A DNA stretch of 64,000 bases from positions 641,529 to 705,528 of the forward strand of contig NZ_JACOFT010000003.1 of assembly GCF_014699135.1 (NCBI RefSeq), in the 5' to 3' direction. This DNA comes from Cognatundibacterium aquatile. GTDB lineage: Bacteria; Pseudomonadota; Gammaproteobacteria; Burkholderiales; Burkholderiaceae_D. Made by a program: the position numbers and the translations under genes. The notes beneath the pieces are model-generated. The model did not search any database and was not told the DNA's origin. It saw nothing but the letters and a program-made list of their open reading frames with translations. Position 1 is the stretch's first letter; each line of letters opens with the position of its first letter. Of the stretch, positions 45,970-55,039 are shown in pieces.

Positions 45970-46680
45970 TTACTTTTTAGCGCCGTCCTTTGGTTTCCAA
46001 TCGTCTGCCAGCGCTTGTGCTTCCGCGATCTGATCTTTACTCATTTTTTTTGCGACATAGTCGCGATAGAGCACCGCGTCATCGTAGTCTCCGGCGAGCG
46101 TCAGCCATTTATAGGCTTCCGTCAGGTCAATGCGAAGACCTTTTCCCTTGAAGTACATGAGGCCGAGCTGGTATTGTGCACTGGCATTATTCTGCTCGGC
46201 GGCGAGTTCAAACAGTTCGCGGGCTTTTGTGTAATTGAGCGGCGCGCCCTGGCCATTCACATATAAAACGCCAAGGCTGTATTGTGCGTCGGCATAACCG
46301 AGTTCTGCTGCTTTTGTGAACCAGATAACGGCGGTCTTGTAGTCTGGTGCAACGCCTTTGGCTTTTGCATACATACGCGCCAGATTGACTTGCGCCCGGA
46401 CATTATTTTGTTCCGCCGATTGCTGAAACAGTGCGCGTGCTTTCTGATAGTCTTGCTCTATACCTTCGCCGTTCAGATACATCAGTCCAAGGTTAAATTG
46501 GGCATCCGCGTTGCCTTTGTTTGCTGCGGACTGAAAAGACTTCGCGGCTTCGGTAAATTCCTGTTGCTCATACAAAGCGACACCATCCTCGAAATCACCG
46601 GCACAGACACTTTGCACTGTGAATCCTGACAGCGTGATGACGGAGAGTGCAACGAGGTGCTTGAAAGGGCGCGAATTCAT
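45970..46680 (-). CDS. Sel1-repeat (tetratricopeptide-like) exported protein
   Basis: ATG at 46680 gives MNSRPFKHLVALSVITLSGF, a signal peptide, and 236 residues. About four Sel1 repeats follow, each with the A-x-x-x-L-G-x-x-Y pattern: DAQFNLGLMYLNGEGI, RAQVNLARMYAKAKGV, DAQYSLGVLYVNGQGA, and SAQYQLGLMYFKGKGL. Sel1 proteins are interaction scaffolds, and this one is periplasmic by its leader. It is a single minus-strand gene with no telling neighbours. Confidence 0.9.
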   Translation of the reverse strand: MNSRPFKHLVALSVITLSGFTVQSVCAGDFEDGVALYEQQEFTEAAKSFQSAANKGNADAQFNLGLMYLNGEGIEQDYQKARALFQQSAEQNNVRAQVNLARMYAKAKGVAPDYKTAVIWFTKAAELGYADAQYSLGVLYVNGQGAPLNYTKARELFELAAEQNNASAQYQLGLMYFKGKGLRIDLTEAYKWLTLAGDYDDAVLYRDYVAKKMSKDQIAEAQALADDWKPKDGAKK

Positions 46681-46789
46681 ATACAAGCCTTGAGATAACG
46701 GAAAAAATAGCGGATAAGGGATGAGCTATTCTAGTCGCTTTTATTTTGCCTTTGCGACTGGATTTAAAAATCCTTCACATAATCAGAAT

Positions 46790-47443
46790 TCAGCCCGCCG
46801 TTTCTGTGCTGACCTTATCCCAGTCATTTTCATCATCGTATCGAATCAACCAGTTCACCACTTTGTGCCATTCATGTACGGCCACGGCATCCAGGCGGCC
46901 CGGGGTTGGCTTGCCAGTGATGTGGGCGTGGCGTACTGCCCAGTGCATGCGATACAGCAGATCAGCCCAGTCAAGCAATACGGACTTTGAACGCAGATGG
47001 ATTTGTGATCGCAGACTGTCCGGGTGACTGGTAATTTGTTGCCACAATGGTTCTGCGATCGCCTCTTTATAACAACCATCAGGCATACCTATGGTTTTTT
47101 GTATGCCGCAACACCACGCCAGAAAATACAATGCGTCTGCGGATAACGCCGGGGCTGGCATCGCGGGATCAATTGAATGCTTCCGCATGAGTTGGCGTTC
47201 ACCTTCGGAAAAATACGAATCGATCTGCTGCGTATGAATGACATCAAGCACCGTCGCCCGTTGTGGCGCATTCTGTAAGTGCCAGATGGAAGTCAGTGCG
47301 ACCAGACGTTGAAAAACTTCGTCATTGCTGCGCGGTTGAATTTCATCTTCACTCTCGATGAGCGGTAATTGCAGATTGATACGTATGCCACGTTTGTGCA
47401 GCGTCAGTTCTGACAACTCTTTACGCAGTTCCGGAGATTTCAT
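46790..47443 (-). CDS. DUF4272-like hypothetical protein
   Basis: The 217-residue protein is cytoplasmic with no membrane span. The central part (NDEVFQRLVALTSIWHLQ near 38-55, then YFSEGERQLMRKH near 78-90 and ALSADALYFLAWCCGIQKT near 98-116) resembles DUF4272 proteins. The end is rich in Trp and His (VHEWHKVVNWLIRYDDEN). It is convergent or tandem with unrelated genes on the minus strand. The function is unknown; the DUF assignment is by resemblance only. Confidence 0.65.
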   Translation of the reverse strand: MKSPELRKELSELTLHKRGIRINLQLPLIESEDEIQPRSNDEVFQRLVALTSIWHLQNAPQRATVLDVIHTQQIDSYFSEGERQLMRKHSIDPAMPAPALSADALYFLAWCCGIQKTIGMPDGCYKEAIAEPLWQQITSHPDSLRSQIHLRSKSVLLDWADLLYRMHWAVRHAHITGKPTPGRLDAVAVHEWHKVVNWLIRYDDENDWDKVSTETAG

Positions 47444-47674
47444 AACAGACAGAGATAAAAAAGGTCTGAGATTGTAACAGTGGCGGGCGGATATTCCTCA
47501 TCTTGCTCTCCGGATGAAATCAATTTTCATCAAGCTGGACGTCGGAAATCAGCATGTCATCCATGATTTGCGACTCAGTACGCAAATTTATGGAAGCAGA
47601 AAAATGGGTGAAATTAAACGTTATCTGATTTGATCCGATTTAATCAGATTCTTTCAGCGGTTTGCACTCGCCTA
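47444..47674. other. Intergenic region with small inverted repeats
   Basis: ATTTGCG (47566-47572) is mirrored by CGCAAAT (47581-47587), and ATCTGATT (47623-47630) by AATCAGAT (47642-47649). GCACTCGCC (47664-47672) pairs with GGCGAGTGC (47681-47689), a hairpin spanning the stop codon of the glycosyltransferase gene; it may stop or stabilise that transcript. The other two could be regulator sites, but I cannot assign one. Confidence 0.45.
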
Positions 47675-48817
47675 TCAGAAGGCGAGTGCTTCTTCTTGTA
47701 TCTCAGGTTTTACGCAGTGACTCAGTTGCTCAATCACATTGTCGACACTGATGGCATCGACCCAGTCATGACGGTGAGTTGACGTAATCACTTTGCTGTG
47801 AATCTGATCGAGCGGCGCCCATTCAGGATTTTTTTGACGCATCAGCGCAATCACGGGCACATGTACTGCATTAGCAAGGTGCATCACAGCGGTTTCAACA
47901 GAAATGATTAAATCGCACCAGCTCAGCATTGCAGGTAACTGAAAGAAATTTTCCTGCGCTGAAAAAAACTGGGTATTTTTCAGATTGTATTCTTTTAAGG
48001 TTGCCTGAGTCTGTGCCAGCTTTTCTGGCGGCGCGCTGACGACGAAACATGCGCCACGCCAGGCTTTCATTGCTTGCATGGCTTTAATTAATTCGGCGAC
48101 TTTTGCCAGCGGCCAGCAACGCTTATTAATCTTGGCAAACGGATTAATGAACACCACTTTGCATTTGGTTTTATCGAAACCCCATTTTTCCAATTGCAAG
48201 CGTGCTTGCTGCAGCCACTGTTTTGGAATGTTCACATACGGGAATAAGTCTTCTTCTTTGCTCTCGATTCCAAACGCCTGGTTAAACCAGTCTGCATAGA
48301 TCGTGCTGATGTGCACTTGCTGACCTTGAAAGCGGTTTTCCAGAATCGTGGCATCTAATTTTTTGTAGGTAAAAAGATGATGCAGCTTCAACAGGCTGAT
48401 CGGTTGTTTGATTCCAGCGATATACCCTTGCGGACTGAGTTTGCGCGCCAGCGAAGCATAGTGCTGAGGACGCAGAATGGAGAGTGAAACAACGATGGGA
48501 TATTCCTCATTTTTCGCTTCCTGAATACTTTCTGCCAGCAATGCCGGGTTGTAAGTACGGCGATAAACCTTGCTGAACAAATCACAGTCGCTGACCCAGT
48601 CATACAGCGCATATTTTTCCAGAAATGGCCATTGGCGTTCATCGCGGGTGCGGCGTAACTCATCCACCCACAAATGCATTTCGATATGCGGATATGCCTG
48701 TGAAAATGCCTTAAAAGAATTTTGTAAATAGCTGAAGTCGCCGATAGCGAGCGGCGCGACGAATAATATTTTTTTTGTTTTTTTGAGTAAATCAGCGGGA
48801 ATTTGTTGCGTGGACAT
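47675..48817 (-). CDS. Glycosyltransferase family 9 (heptosyltransferase-like)
   Basis: ATG at 48817 gives MSTQQIPADLLKKTKKILFV and 380 residues; the open frame continues upstream to 48943. It is related to ADP-heptose:LPS heptosyltransferases. The N-terminal domain opens KKILFVAPLAIGDF near 15-28. The C-terminal donor-binding domain has VVFINPFAKINKRCWPLAKVAELI near 201-224, split around NPFAKINKRCWP, and LISVETAVMHLANAVHVPVIAL near 298-319. It probably adds a sugar to the LPS core or another glycan. No LPS cluster surrounds it. Confidence 0.85.
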   Translation of the reverse strand: MSTQQIPADLLKKTKKILFVAPLAIGDFSYLQNSFKAFSQAYPHIEMHLWVDELRRTRDERQWPFLEKYALYDWVSDCDLFSKVYRRTYNPALLAESIQEAKNEEYPIVVSLSILRPQHYASLARKLSPQGYIAGIKQPISLLKLHHLFTYKKLDATILENRFQGQQVHISTIYADWFNQAFGIESKEEDLFPYVNIPKQWLQQARLQLEKWGFDKTKCKVVFINPFAKINKRCWPLAKVAELIKAMQAMKAWRGACFVVSAPPEKLAQTQATLKEYNLKNTQFFSAQENFFQLPAMLSWCDLIISVETAVMHLANAVHVPVIALMRQKNPEWAPLDQIHSKVITSTHRHDWVDAISVDNVIEQLSHCVKPEIQEEALAF

Positions 48818-49239
48818 GAAAGGGTGGTGCTTTTCAGAAGATGGAATTGTACTGACTTGGTTACAGTTTGACACAGATACGGAAATTTGGTTCCGTTGCT
48901 GACAGGAAAACATATTCGCGATTGTGCTTAAACAGTGAAGCATCTAATGCGAAATGGAATTCCATAGTGTGAAATTATTGCTGTAATTGCGACGGATATT
49001 TTATCTCATTTTCTGAAAATGTATTTCATATAGCAAAAATATGAATTTAAATTATTGAATATAAAGGAAAAAAATTAAGTTATATGTCTTATATAAGAGT
49101 TGGCTTGGTTTCCGAAATGGTCTATCATTAACCCATACAGTTTTGCTTCAACCTGCTGTTTTACCGGTTCGATTCTGAACAGATAGGGCGGCACACGATA
49201 TTGCTTCGTTAATTTTTTTTACCTCTCTAGGAGATTCAC
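48818..49239. promoter_or_regulatory. Intergenic region upstream of aceA
   Basis: This AT-rich stretch between divergent genes holds no convincing gene. An extended in-frame start for the glycosyltransferase (to 48943) could take part of it. The isocitrate lyase start has an AGGAG site nine bases upstream. I could not place a promoter or operator with confidence. Confidence 0.4.
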
Positions 49240-50820
49240 ATGTCACAGTATCAAGACGACATCAAAGCCGTTGCCGGACTCAAAGACAAACAAGGTAGTG
49301 CCTGGAACGCGATCAACCCTGAATCCGCTGCACGTATGCGCGCTCAGAACAAATTCAAAACTGGCCTGGATATCGCACGCTACACTGCGAAAATCATGCG
49401 TCAGGATATGGCTAATTACGATGCCGATCCTTCCAAATACACTCAGTCTCTGGGTTGCTGGCACGGTTTCATCGGTCAACAGAAGATGATTTCTATCAAG
49501 AAGCACTTCAACAGCACTGATCGTCGTTACTTATACCTGTCTGGCTGGATGGTTGCTGCATTGCGTTCTGAATTCGGCCCATTGCCAGATCAGTCCATGC
49601 ATGAAAAAACTGCTGTTTCCGATCTGATCAGAGAACTCTACACTTTCCTGCGTCAGGCTGATGCACGTGAACTGGGCGGTTTGTTCCGTCAACTCGATGC
49701 TGCTGAAGGCGCTGCTAAACAAGCGATTCAAGACCAGATCGACAACCATGTAACGCACGTAGTACCTATCATCGCTGATATTGATGCCGGTTTCGGCAAT
49801 GCTGAAGCGACTTATCTGCTGGCAAAACAGTTCATTGAAGCTGGTGCATGCTGTATCCAGGTTGAAAATCAGGTTTCTGATGAAAAACAATGTGGTCACC
49901 AGGACGGTAAAGTGACCGTTCCTCATGAAGACTTCCTCGCGAAGATCCGTGCGATCCGTTACGCATTCCTGGAACTCGGCGTGGATGACGGCATTATCGT
50001 TGCACGTACAGACTCTCTGGGTGCTGGCCTGACGAAACAAATCGCTGTGACACGTGAACCTGACGATCTGGGCGACAAATACAACTCCTTCCTTGACGTT
50101 GAAGAAGTATCAACAGACTCCATGGCGAATGGTGACGTTGTGATCAAACGTGATGGCAAATTGCTGCGTCCTAAACGTCTGCCAAGTAACTTGTTCCAGT
50201 TCCGTGCCGGTACAGGCGAAGAGCGTTGCGTACTCGATTGCATCACATCTCTGCAAAACGGCGCAGACTTGTTGTGGATCGAAACTGAAAAACCACATAT
50301 CGCTCAGATCGGTGGCATGGTCAACGAAATCCGTAAAGTGATTCCAAATGCGAAACTGGTTTACAACAACAGCCCATCGTTCAACTGGACACTGAATTTC
50401 CGTCAACAAGTATTTGACAGCATGCAAGCAGCAGGCAAAGACGTATCTGCCTACGATCGCACTAAGCTGATGAGCGTTGACTATGACAATACAGAACTGG
50501 CGATCACTGCTGATGAAAAAATCCGTACATTCCAGGCTGATGCCGCTCGCGAAGCAGGTATTTTCCATCACCTGATCACTTTGCCGACTTACCATACTGC
50601 TGCTTTGTCCACTGACAATCTGGCTAAAGAATACTTCGGCGACCAAGGTATGCTGGGTTATGTTGCTGGCGTTCAGCGTAAAGAAATCCGTCAGGGTATC
50701 GCTTGCGTGAAACATCAGAACATGTCCGGTTCCGACATCGGTGATGATCACAAAGATTATTTCAGCGGTGAAGCTGCATTGAAAGCTGCTGGTAAAGACA
50801 ACACAATGAATCAGTTCTGA
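49240..50820 (+). CDS. aceA: Isocitrate lyase
   Basis: Isocitrate lyase splits isocitrate to glyoxylate and succinate, the entry step of the glyoxylate shunt, allowing growth on acetate or fatty acids. The 526-residue protein is the longer subclass, beyond the about 430 residues of E. coli. Motifs include DIDAGFGNAEATYLLAKQFI near 183-202, the catalytic cysteine box EKQCGHQDGKV near 214-224 (KKCGH family motif), and IVARTDSLGAGL near 250-261. A tandem hairpin pair follows. Malate synthase is not in the window. Confidence 0.97.
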   Translation: MSQYQDDIKAVAGLKDKQGSAWNAINPESAARMRAQNKFKTGLDIARYTAKIMRQDMANYDADPSKYTQSLGCWHGFIGQQKMISIKKHFNSTDRRYLYLSGWMVAALRSEFGPLPDQSMHEKTAVSDLIRELYTFLRQADARELGGLFRQLDAAEGAAKQAIQDQIDNHVTHVVPIIADIDAGFGNAEATYLLAKQFIEAGACCIQVENQVSDEKQCGHQDGKVTVPHEDFLAKIRAIRYAFLELGVDDGIIVARTDSLGAGLTKQIAVTREPDDLGDKYNSFLDVEEVSTDSMANGDVVIKRDGKLLRPKRLPSNLFQFRAGTGEERCVLDCITSLQNGADLLWIETEKPHIAQIGGMVNEIRKVIPNAKLVYNNSPSFNWTLNFRQQVFDSMQAAGKDVSAYDRTKLMSVDYDNTELAITADEKIRTFQADAAREAGIFHHLITLPTYHTAALSTDNLAKEYFGDQGMLGYVAGVQRKEIRQGIACVKHQNMSGSDIGDDHKDYFSGEAALKAAGKDNTMNQF

Positions 50821-50828
50821 TAAAACTG

Positions 50829-50900
50829 CATGGTGAACATCAGGCTCACCATGTTCATAAAATAAACCCTGAAAATTGCTTGGCAGTTTTCAGGGTTTTT
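50829..50900 (+). terminator. Tandem hairpins ending aceA transcription
   Basis: CATGGTGA...TCACCATG (50829-50853) is followed by a second stem, AAACCCTGAAAATTGC...GCAGTTTTCAGGGTTTTT (50864-50900), with a T-run. The second is a typical rho-independent terminator. Confidence 0.85.
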
Positions 50901-50986
50901 CTATGGGAAACCGATATCTGAGGTCGGCATTCGCGTTCTAAACGCAAACGCTGATGCCAGCGTCAATGCAGACGCCAGATGACCGC

Positions 50987-52855
50987 TTAATGTAACGGTG
51001 CTCTGTCCGGTGCAACGAATGCCAGCCCTTCTTCAAATGAGCGCAACACCATATCGACATGTTTATTCACCGCCGATTGTTCTGCCAGATTTTCTTCAGA
51101 GAGCAGACGAATAGTCACGATCAGCGCATGTGGAAGATTGCTGCGAAGCTCATTCACAATGGGAATCCAGTCTGCAAGTGTGGACGCAAGCGGATAGGTG
51201 ATAAATACCGTTGAAACGATATTTGCCCCATCTTCCCCCGGATCTTCATGATGATCGCCAAAAGAAAAACTACGCGCATCGATGTTCACTTCCCGTAGTG
51301 CCATTACGAACAGCTCGCTCAGCAAGTCATCGCGTTCGCTGTCAAAACCCGCGCATAAAACGACCGAACGTGATGGCACATTCAGTGAGCCTTGCCAGCG
51401 ACCCAGGCGCTTTTTACGCATCTGTCGTAAATGCGCGCCGACATTGGCATCCAACATGGAAACGGCACGTCGCTTACGATTTTTATCGTCACCATAGGAT
51501 GCCTGACTGACCGTTTCAGCGAGTGTGGCAATCGTTGCGCGAATTTTATTTTGCTGTGTTTTCTCCAGCAATCCATTTTCAAAATCATGTGCTCCAAGAG
51601 ACAGCCCCGGAATCAGGATGTGATCACAATATTTGGCAAAACTGAATTTACGCAAAAACACTTGCGCGTCGGTCACGATGGCATCGGTATCTGCGGCCAG
51701 TAAACGATGGAAAAAACGGTGTGCCTCATCCACGTTCGGCGTGTCCGCAAATAATATCGTGATCGGTTCCAGCGCGCTGACATGACGCCCGGCAACGACC
51801 AGACATAAAGTCAGCGGCGTTGACAGCAGCAGACCAATCGGTCCCCACAGCGCACCCCAGAACAAGGCCGATACCATCACGGCGAGCGGTGATAGTCCAG
51901 AACTGTGCCCATACACTTTGGGCTCCACCCAGTTCGCGACCAACACTTCGGTCGCACCGAAAAAGGACATGCAGACGATCGCCAGAGTCCAGCCGGGATC
52001 AATCGCTGCGACGAACATCGTAATCATGCCTCCCGCAATCAATGCACCCAGATATGGAATAAAACGTAATAAGCCGCTTAAGGTGCCGAACAGAAATGCA
52101 TGCGGCACGCCCACCGCCCATAAGGCGATGGAGACGATGATCGCGAATGCGGTGTTGACCAGAAATTGCGAAAAGAAAAAGCGCGAGACGCCTTCCGTTG
52201 CGTCCCCCAACGCCTTGATCGTGCGGCCAACTTCGCTTTGCCCTGTCAGACGTATTGCCCGATCACGCAAAGATTCATGATCAAGCAGAATAAATATCAG
52301 CAATACAAAAACCAGAAACGCCTCGCCGACCGGCCCGGAAATGGATGACAGCAAACGCGTGATCGTTTCAGTCGTGCTTGGTTGCGGTGTGCGAATGACG
52401 ACCGGAACTGGTTGGCTTTGTCCTGCAGGTAAAACCCTTTCATTTGGTGTTGCCGGTTCTGCCGCCGGGAAATTATTCGATGACACGGCCTTCATTTCCG
52501 CCTCGATGTGCGCAAATGGCCGCTCAGTGATCTGCCTCACCATTGCCAGCTTGGATTGAATCGCCGCGCGATATTGCGGAATTTCAGTCGTCACGCTGAC
52601 TAACTGCGAGGCCAGAATCACACCGATGCCAACGAGGCCCGCAGCGACGAAAAGTACCGCACTGAAGGTAGCAGTGATACGCCCCAGTCCGAATCGTCGC
52701 AGGCTGCGTATCAGCGGTGCGATGATCAGGCTCAGTATCGATGCCAGTACGATAGGTTCCAACACCTCTCGTCCAAAATGCAGCAGAGCCAGAACGCAAA
52801 TAAGACTGACCAGTGACGTCGCGGTTGAGCGTGCAACAGAAGGGGAATTAGGCAT
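50987..52855 (-). CDS. AI-2E family transporter with C-terminal extension
   Basis: ATG at 52855 gives MPNSPSVARSTATSLVSLIC and 622 residues. Residues about 1-360 hold the eight-span PerM/AI-2E family membrane core, including FRFIPYLGALIAGGMITMF-type segment (LLRFIPYLGALIAGGMITM near 265-283) and an acidic NWVEPKVYGHSSGLSPLAVMV region near 308-328. A hydrophilic 250-residue C terminus follows, about twice the size of the core family tail, with DANVGAHLRQMRKKRLG and a compact alpha/beta-like segment RSVVLCAGFDSERDDLLSEL. The transported substrate is unknown. Confidence 0.85.
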   Translation of the reverse strand: MPNSPSVARSTATSLVSLICVLALLHFGREVLEPIVLASILSLIIAPLIRSLRRFGLGRITATFSAVLFVAAGLVGIGVILASQLVSVTTEIPQYRAAIQSKLAMVRQITERPFAHIEAEMKAVSSNNFPAAEPATPNERVLPAGQSQPVPVVIRTPQPSTTETITRLLSSISGPVGEAFLVFVLLIFILLDHESLRDRAIRLTGQSEVGRTIKALGDATEGVSRFFFSQFLVNTAFAIIVSIALWAVGVPHAFLFGTLSGLLRFIPYLGALIAGGMITMFVAAIDPGWTLAIVCMSFFGATEVLVANWVEPKVYGHSSGLSPLAVMVSALFWGALWGPIGLLLSTPLTLCLVVAGRHVSALEPITILFADTPNVDEAHRFFHRLLAADTDAIVTDAQVFLRKFSFAKYCDHILIPGLSLGAHDFENGLLEKTQQNKIRATIATLAETVSQASYGDDKNRKRRAVSMLDANVGAHLRQMRKKRLGRWQGSLNVPSRSVVLCAGFDSERDDLLSELFVMALREVNIDARSFSFGDHHEDPGEDGANIVSTVFITYPLASTLADWIPIVNELRSNLPHALIVTIRLLSEENLAEQSAVNKHVDMVLRSFEEGLAFVAPDRAPLH

Positions 52856-53109
52856 GTGTAAATCCGGAAGAGGCAATCGTAAAACGGTAAGGCTGCGAAA
52901 CAGCGATTATATTTAAAGCGGCACTGAATGGTGCAGCATTATCAGTGTGACATAAAAATTTGTTGCACTGACAGGCGCTTGCGGCGCAATCTGCCGCGAG
53001 AGATAAATGATGACGAACGACGATGAATGGATACGAGTGAGATATGGGCAGTGAATATGGGGGGAATATGGGCGATGATATAAGTCGAGCCCGAACGCCC
53101 GAAGACTGA

Positions 53110-53592
53110 TCACGCCATATTATCGAGGCGTTTGGCGACCGCGACCAGCCATTGACGGATAACGGTTTCGTCTTCCGCACAAACGTCGGCCAGTAACTCT
53201 TTTTCAGCGGCACTGACGGCTGCTTTGCAGTGCTTTAGTAAACGCCGGCCAGCAGGGGTCATCTGAATAATTTGTATCCGTCCATGTTCGGCATGCGGTG
53301 TTCGAGAAACGATTTCTGCCCGCTCCAGATTACCGATAATCACACTCATTGTTTGCGGTGTCAGTAACGAGAGCCGCGCGAGCTCGGCACCAGATGCATC
53401 GGGATATGCCGCCAGCATCGTCAGTACCGAAAACTGAGGCAGCGTCACGCCCATGGCTTGTAAGGTTTTCTCCATTCTGATTCTGTGAGCCGCATGTGCC
53501 TGCCTGAGCAGGTAACCAATGTGGCCGTCTTCGCCACGTTTGCCTTCGCCTATTGCAGGAATGGATGTGCTGTGCAGTCGCGTCTTGCGCAT
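53110..53592 (-). CDS. MarR family transcriptional regulator
   Basis: The 160-residue protein is a winged-helix repressor of the MarR type. The helix-turn-helix is near 65-95 (ASGAELARLSLLTPQTMSVI), and the wing is ERAEIVSRTPHAEHGRIQIIQM near 97-118. The flanking dimer helices fit. It is divergent from the AhpD-like gene, with a 10-bp perfect inverted repeat between them, so it very likely represses both itself and that gene. The inducer is unknown. Confidence 0.93.
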   Translation of the reverse strand: MRKTRLHSTSIPAIGEGKRGEDGHIGYLLRQAHAAHRIRMEKTLQAMGVTLPQFSVLTMLAAYPDASGAELARLSLLTPQTMSVIIGNLERAEIVSRTPHAEHGRIQIIQMTPAGRRLLKHCKAAVSAAEKELLADVCAEDETVIRQWLVAVAKRLDNMA

Positions 53593-53596
53593 GATG

Positions 53597-53628
53597 TAAG
53601 AATTCGTATATTATTGTTCGAATTCTTA
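53597..53628. promoter_or_regulatory. Probable MarR operator
   Basis: TAAGAATTCG (53597-53606) is exactly mirrored by CGAATTCTTA (53619-53628) across 12 bases. It sits just ahead of the marR start and upstream of the divergent AhpD-like gene. The perfect symmetry and place fit a dimer-binding operator. Confidence 0.8.
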
Positions 53629-53650
53629 TATTAACTCTTTTGCTCCTGAT

Positions 53651-54133
53651 ATGACAACACTAATGCAGCGTGGATTTGACTGGTCATCCTATGAAAAAAC
53701 AGCGCCGGGCGTGATCGCGGCGCTGAGCCAGTTGGGTAAAGCTATTGATGAATCCGGCTTGGAAAAATCGCTGACTGAACTCATCAAACTAAGAGCATCA
53801 CAGATGAATGGCTGCGCATTCTGCCTGCAGTTTCATTTAAATCTGGCGCGCAAAATACAACTGCCTCAGCAAAAAATTGATTTACTGGCGGCGTGGCGGG
53901 ATACGGAAATTTACTCTGCCCGTGAACGTGCCGCACTGGCATGGACCGAAGCGCTGACTTTGATGTCGCAACAGCACATCGCGACGGAGGTATATGCGGA
54001 ATTGGCTGCCTCATTCAGCCCGACGGAAATCGCTTTTCTGACTGCCGCGATCGGTGCCATTAATGCGTGGAATCGCATCGCTGGCGCTTTACAGTTTGCG
54101 CCGCCTTTTCCTACCAGTTCAGCGGCGCGTTAA
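53651..54133 (+). CDS. Carboxymuconolactone decarboxylase family (AhpD-like) protein
   Basis: The 160-residue protein carries the alkylhydroperoxidase-like CxxC-H motif in NGCAFCLQFHLNLARK near 55-70, and ELIKLRASQ just before it. WTEALTLMS near 98-106 and GAINAWNRIAGAL near 136-148 match the CMD family. The redox cysteine pair suggests a role in peroxide or electrophile defence. It is probably controlled by the divergent MarR protein. Substrate unknown. Confidence 0.92.
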   Translation: MTTLMQRGFDWSSYEKTAPGVIAALSQLGKAIDESGLEKSLTELIKLRASQMNGCAFCLQFHLNLARKIQLPQQKIDLLAAWRDTEIYSARERAALAWTEALTLMSQQHIATEVYAELAASFSPTEIAFLTAAIGAINAWNRIAGALQFAPPFPTSSAAR

Positions 54134-54355
54134 TTTTAGGATTTTAAGAAATTTGAGAAAATGTCTGCGCATTTCTCGCCACTGTTTGCATCAGATGCGC
54201 TCACCGTGGAATGATAATATCGGCAGATTCGTCGTGCTGTGAAATACTCACGCACTTCATCAGCGGCTGGCGCTGCACCATCGGTAATTAAGCATGTGGC
54301 AGTCACAGCAAGAACCAATGCAGTTAAGCCGTCGCCATCAAGGAGTCACAGATAA

Positions 54356-54718
54356 ATGAACATACGCCCTATGCAAAAATATCTTGGAAGTTGCCACTGC
54401 GGTGCCGTGCGCTTTCAGATCGAAACGGATTTTCCGGAGTTGACCATGTGTGATTGCAGCATCTGCCGCCGTAAAAATGCGCTGATGGTCAAGGTGCATG
54501 AAAGTCAATTTCAATTGCTAACAGGCGAAGAGTCGCTCACCGAGTATCAGTTTCACACCAAAACCGCGCGGCACTTCTTTTGCAAAGTCTGTGGCATCTA
54601 TCCATTCCACCGCAAACGGGTGACGCCAGACAACCTCGGCATCAACGTCCACTGCCTCGAAGGCTTTGACCCAACGGACATCCCCGTGCGTCAGGCCGTT
54701 GGCGCAGCCATGTTGTAA
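54356..54718 (+). CDS. GFA (glutathione-dependent formaldehyde-activating-like) family protein
   Basis: The 120-residue protein has the zinc-binding cysteine pattern of the GFA/CENP-V fold: GSCHCGAVRF near 11-20, CDCSICRRKNALMV near 32-45, and FFCKVCGIYPFHRKR near 73-87. It starts at ATG 54356 (MNIRPMQKY) or at 54371. Family members are usually named S-(hydroxymethyl)glutathione synthase-like, but most are uncharacterised. It stands alone, downstream of a 222-base region that holds no clear gene. Confidence 0.9.
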   Translation: MNIRPMQKYLGSCHCGAVRFQIETDFPELTMCDCSICRRKNALMVKVHESQFQLLTGEESLTEYQFHTKTARHFFCKVCGIYPFHRKRVTPDNLGINVHCLEGFDPTDIPVRQAVGAAML

Positions 54719-55039
54719 GCCCTGCGCACATCTGCGGCACCGCTACGCACGTAGTTTTGCCATATCGCATCCATGTCCCGCGGCCAAATCCATAGCGCAG
54801 GCATCGTAAAACGCCTGCGACATGCATTTATTGTGCTTTGCGCGTCTGAAAATACTGGGGGGAGTATATTTAAAGCCCCTTATTTTCTGCTGAGAATAAG
54901 GCATTTTTGACACATACTCCCCTGTTTTTATATAAATGATGGGAATGAGCGAGTGATTTTGTGCTTGCAGCAACCTGACTTACAATTTACCCATTGTTTC
55001 GAGATCGGCATTCAATGGAAATAGCTCTTTGATGCCCTC
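54719..55039. other. Intergenic region with repeat copy C
   Basis: This 321-base stretch between the GFA and phosphatase genes holds repeat C (54850-54935). No ORF here is convincing: the small frames have no homology I recognise and no ribosome-binding site. Confidence 0.55.
54850..54935. repeat. Palindromic intergenic repeat, copy C of three
   Basis: GGGGGGAGTATATTT at 54857-54871 is opposed by ATACTCCCC near 54914-54922. The inside CCTTATTTTCTGCTGAGAATAAGG is a near-perfect inner palindrome. It matches copies A and B in both ends and in the inner block. It is the cleanest example of the double hairpin. Confidence 0.8.

Noticed and set aside
54136..54318. A 60-codon minus-strand frame with a hydrophobic start between the AhpD-like and GFA genes
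   Set aside because: It has only a TTG start, no ribosome-binding site and no homology I recognise. A small exported peptide is possible but unsupported.
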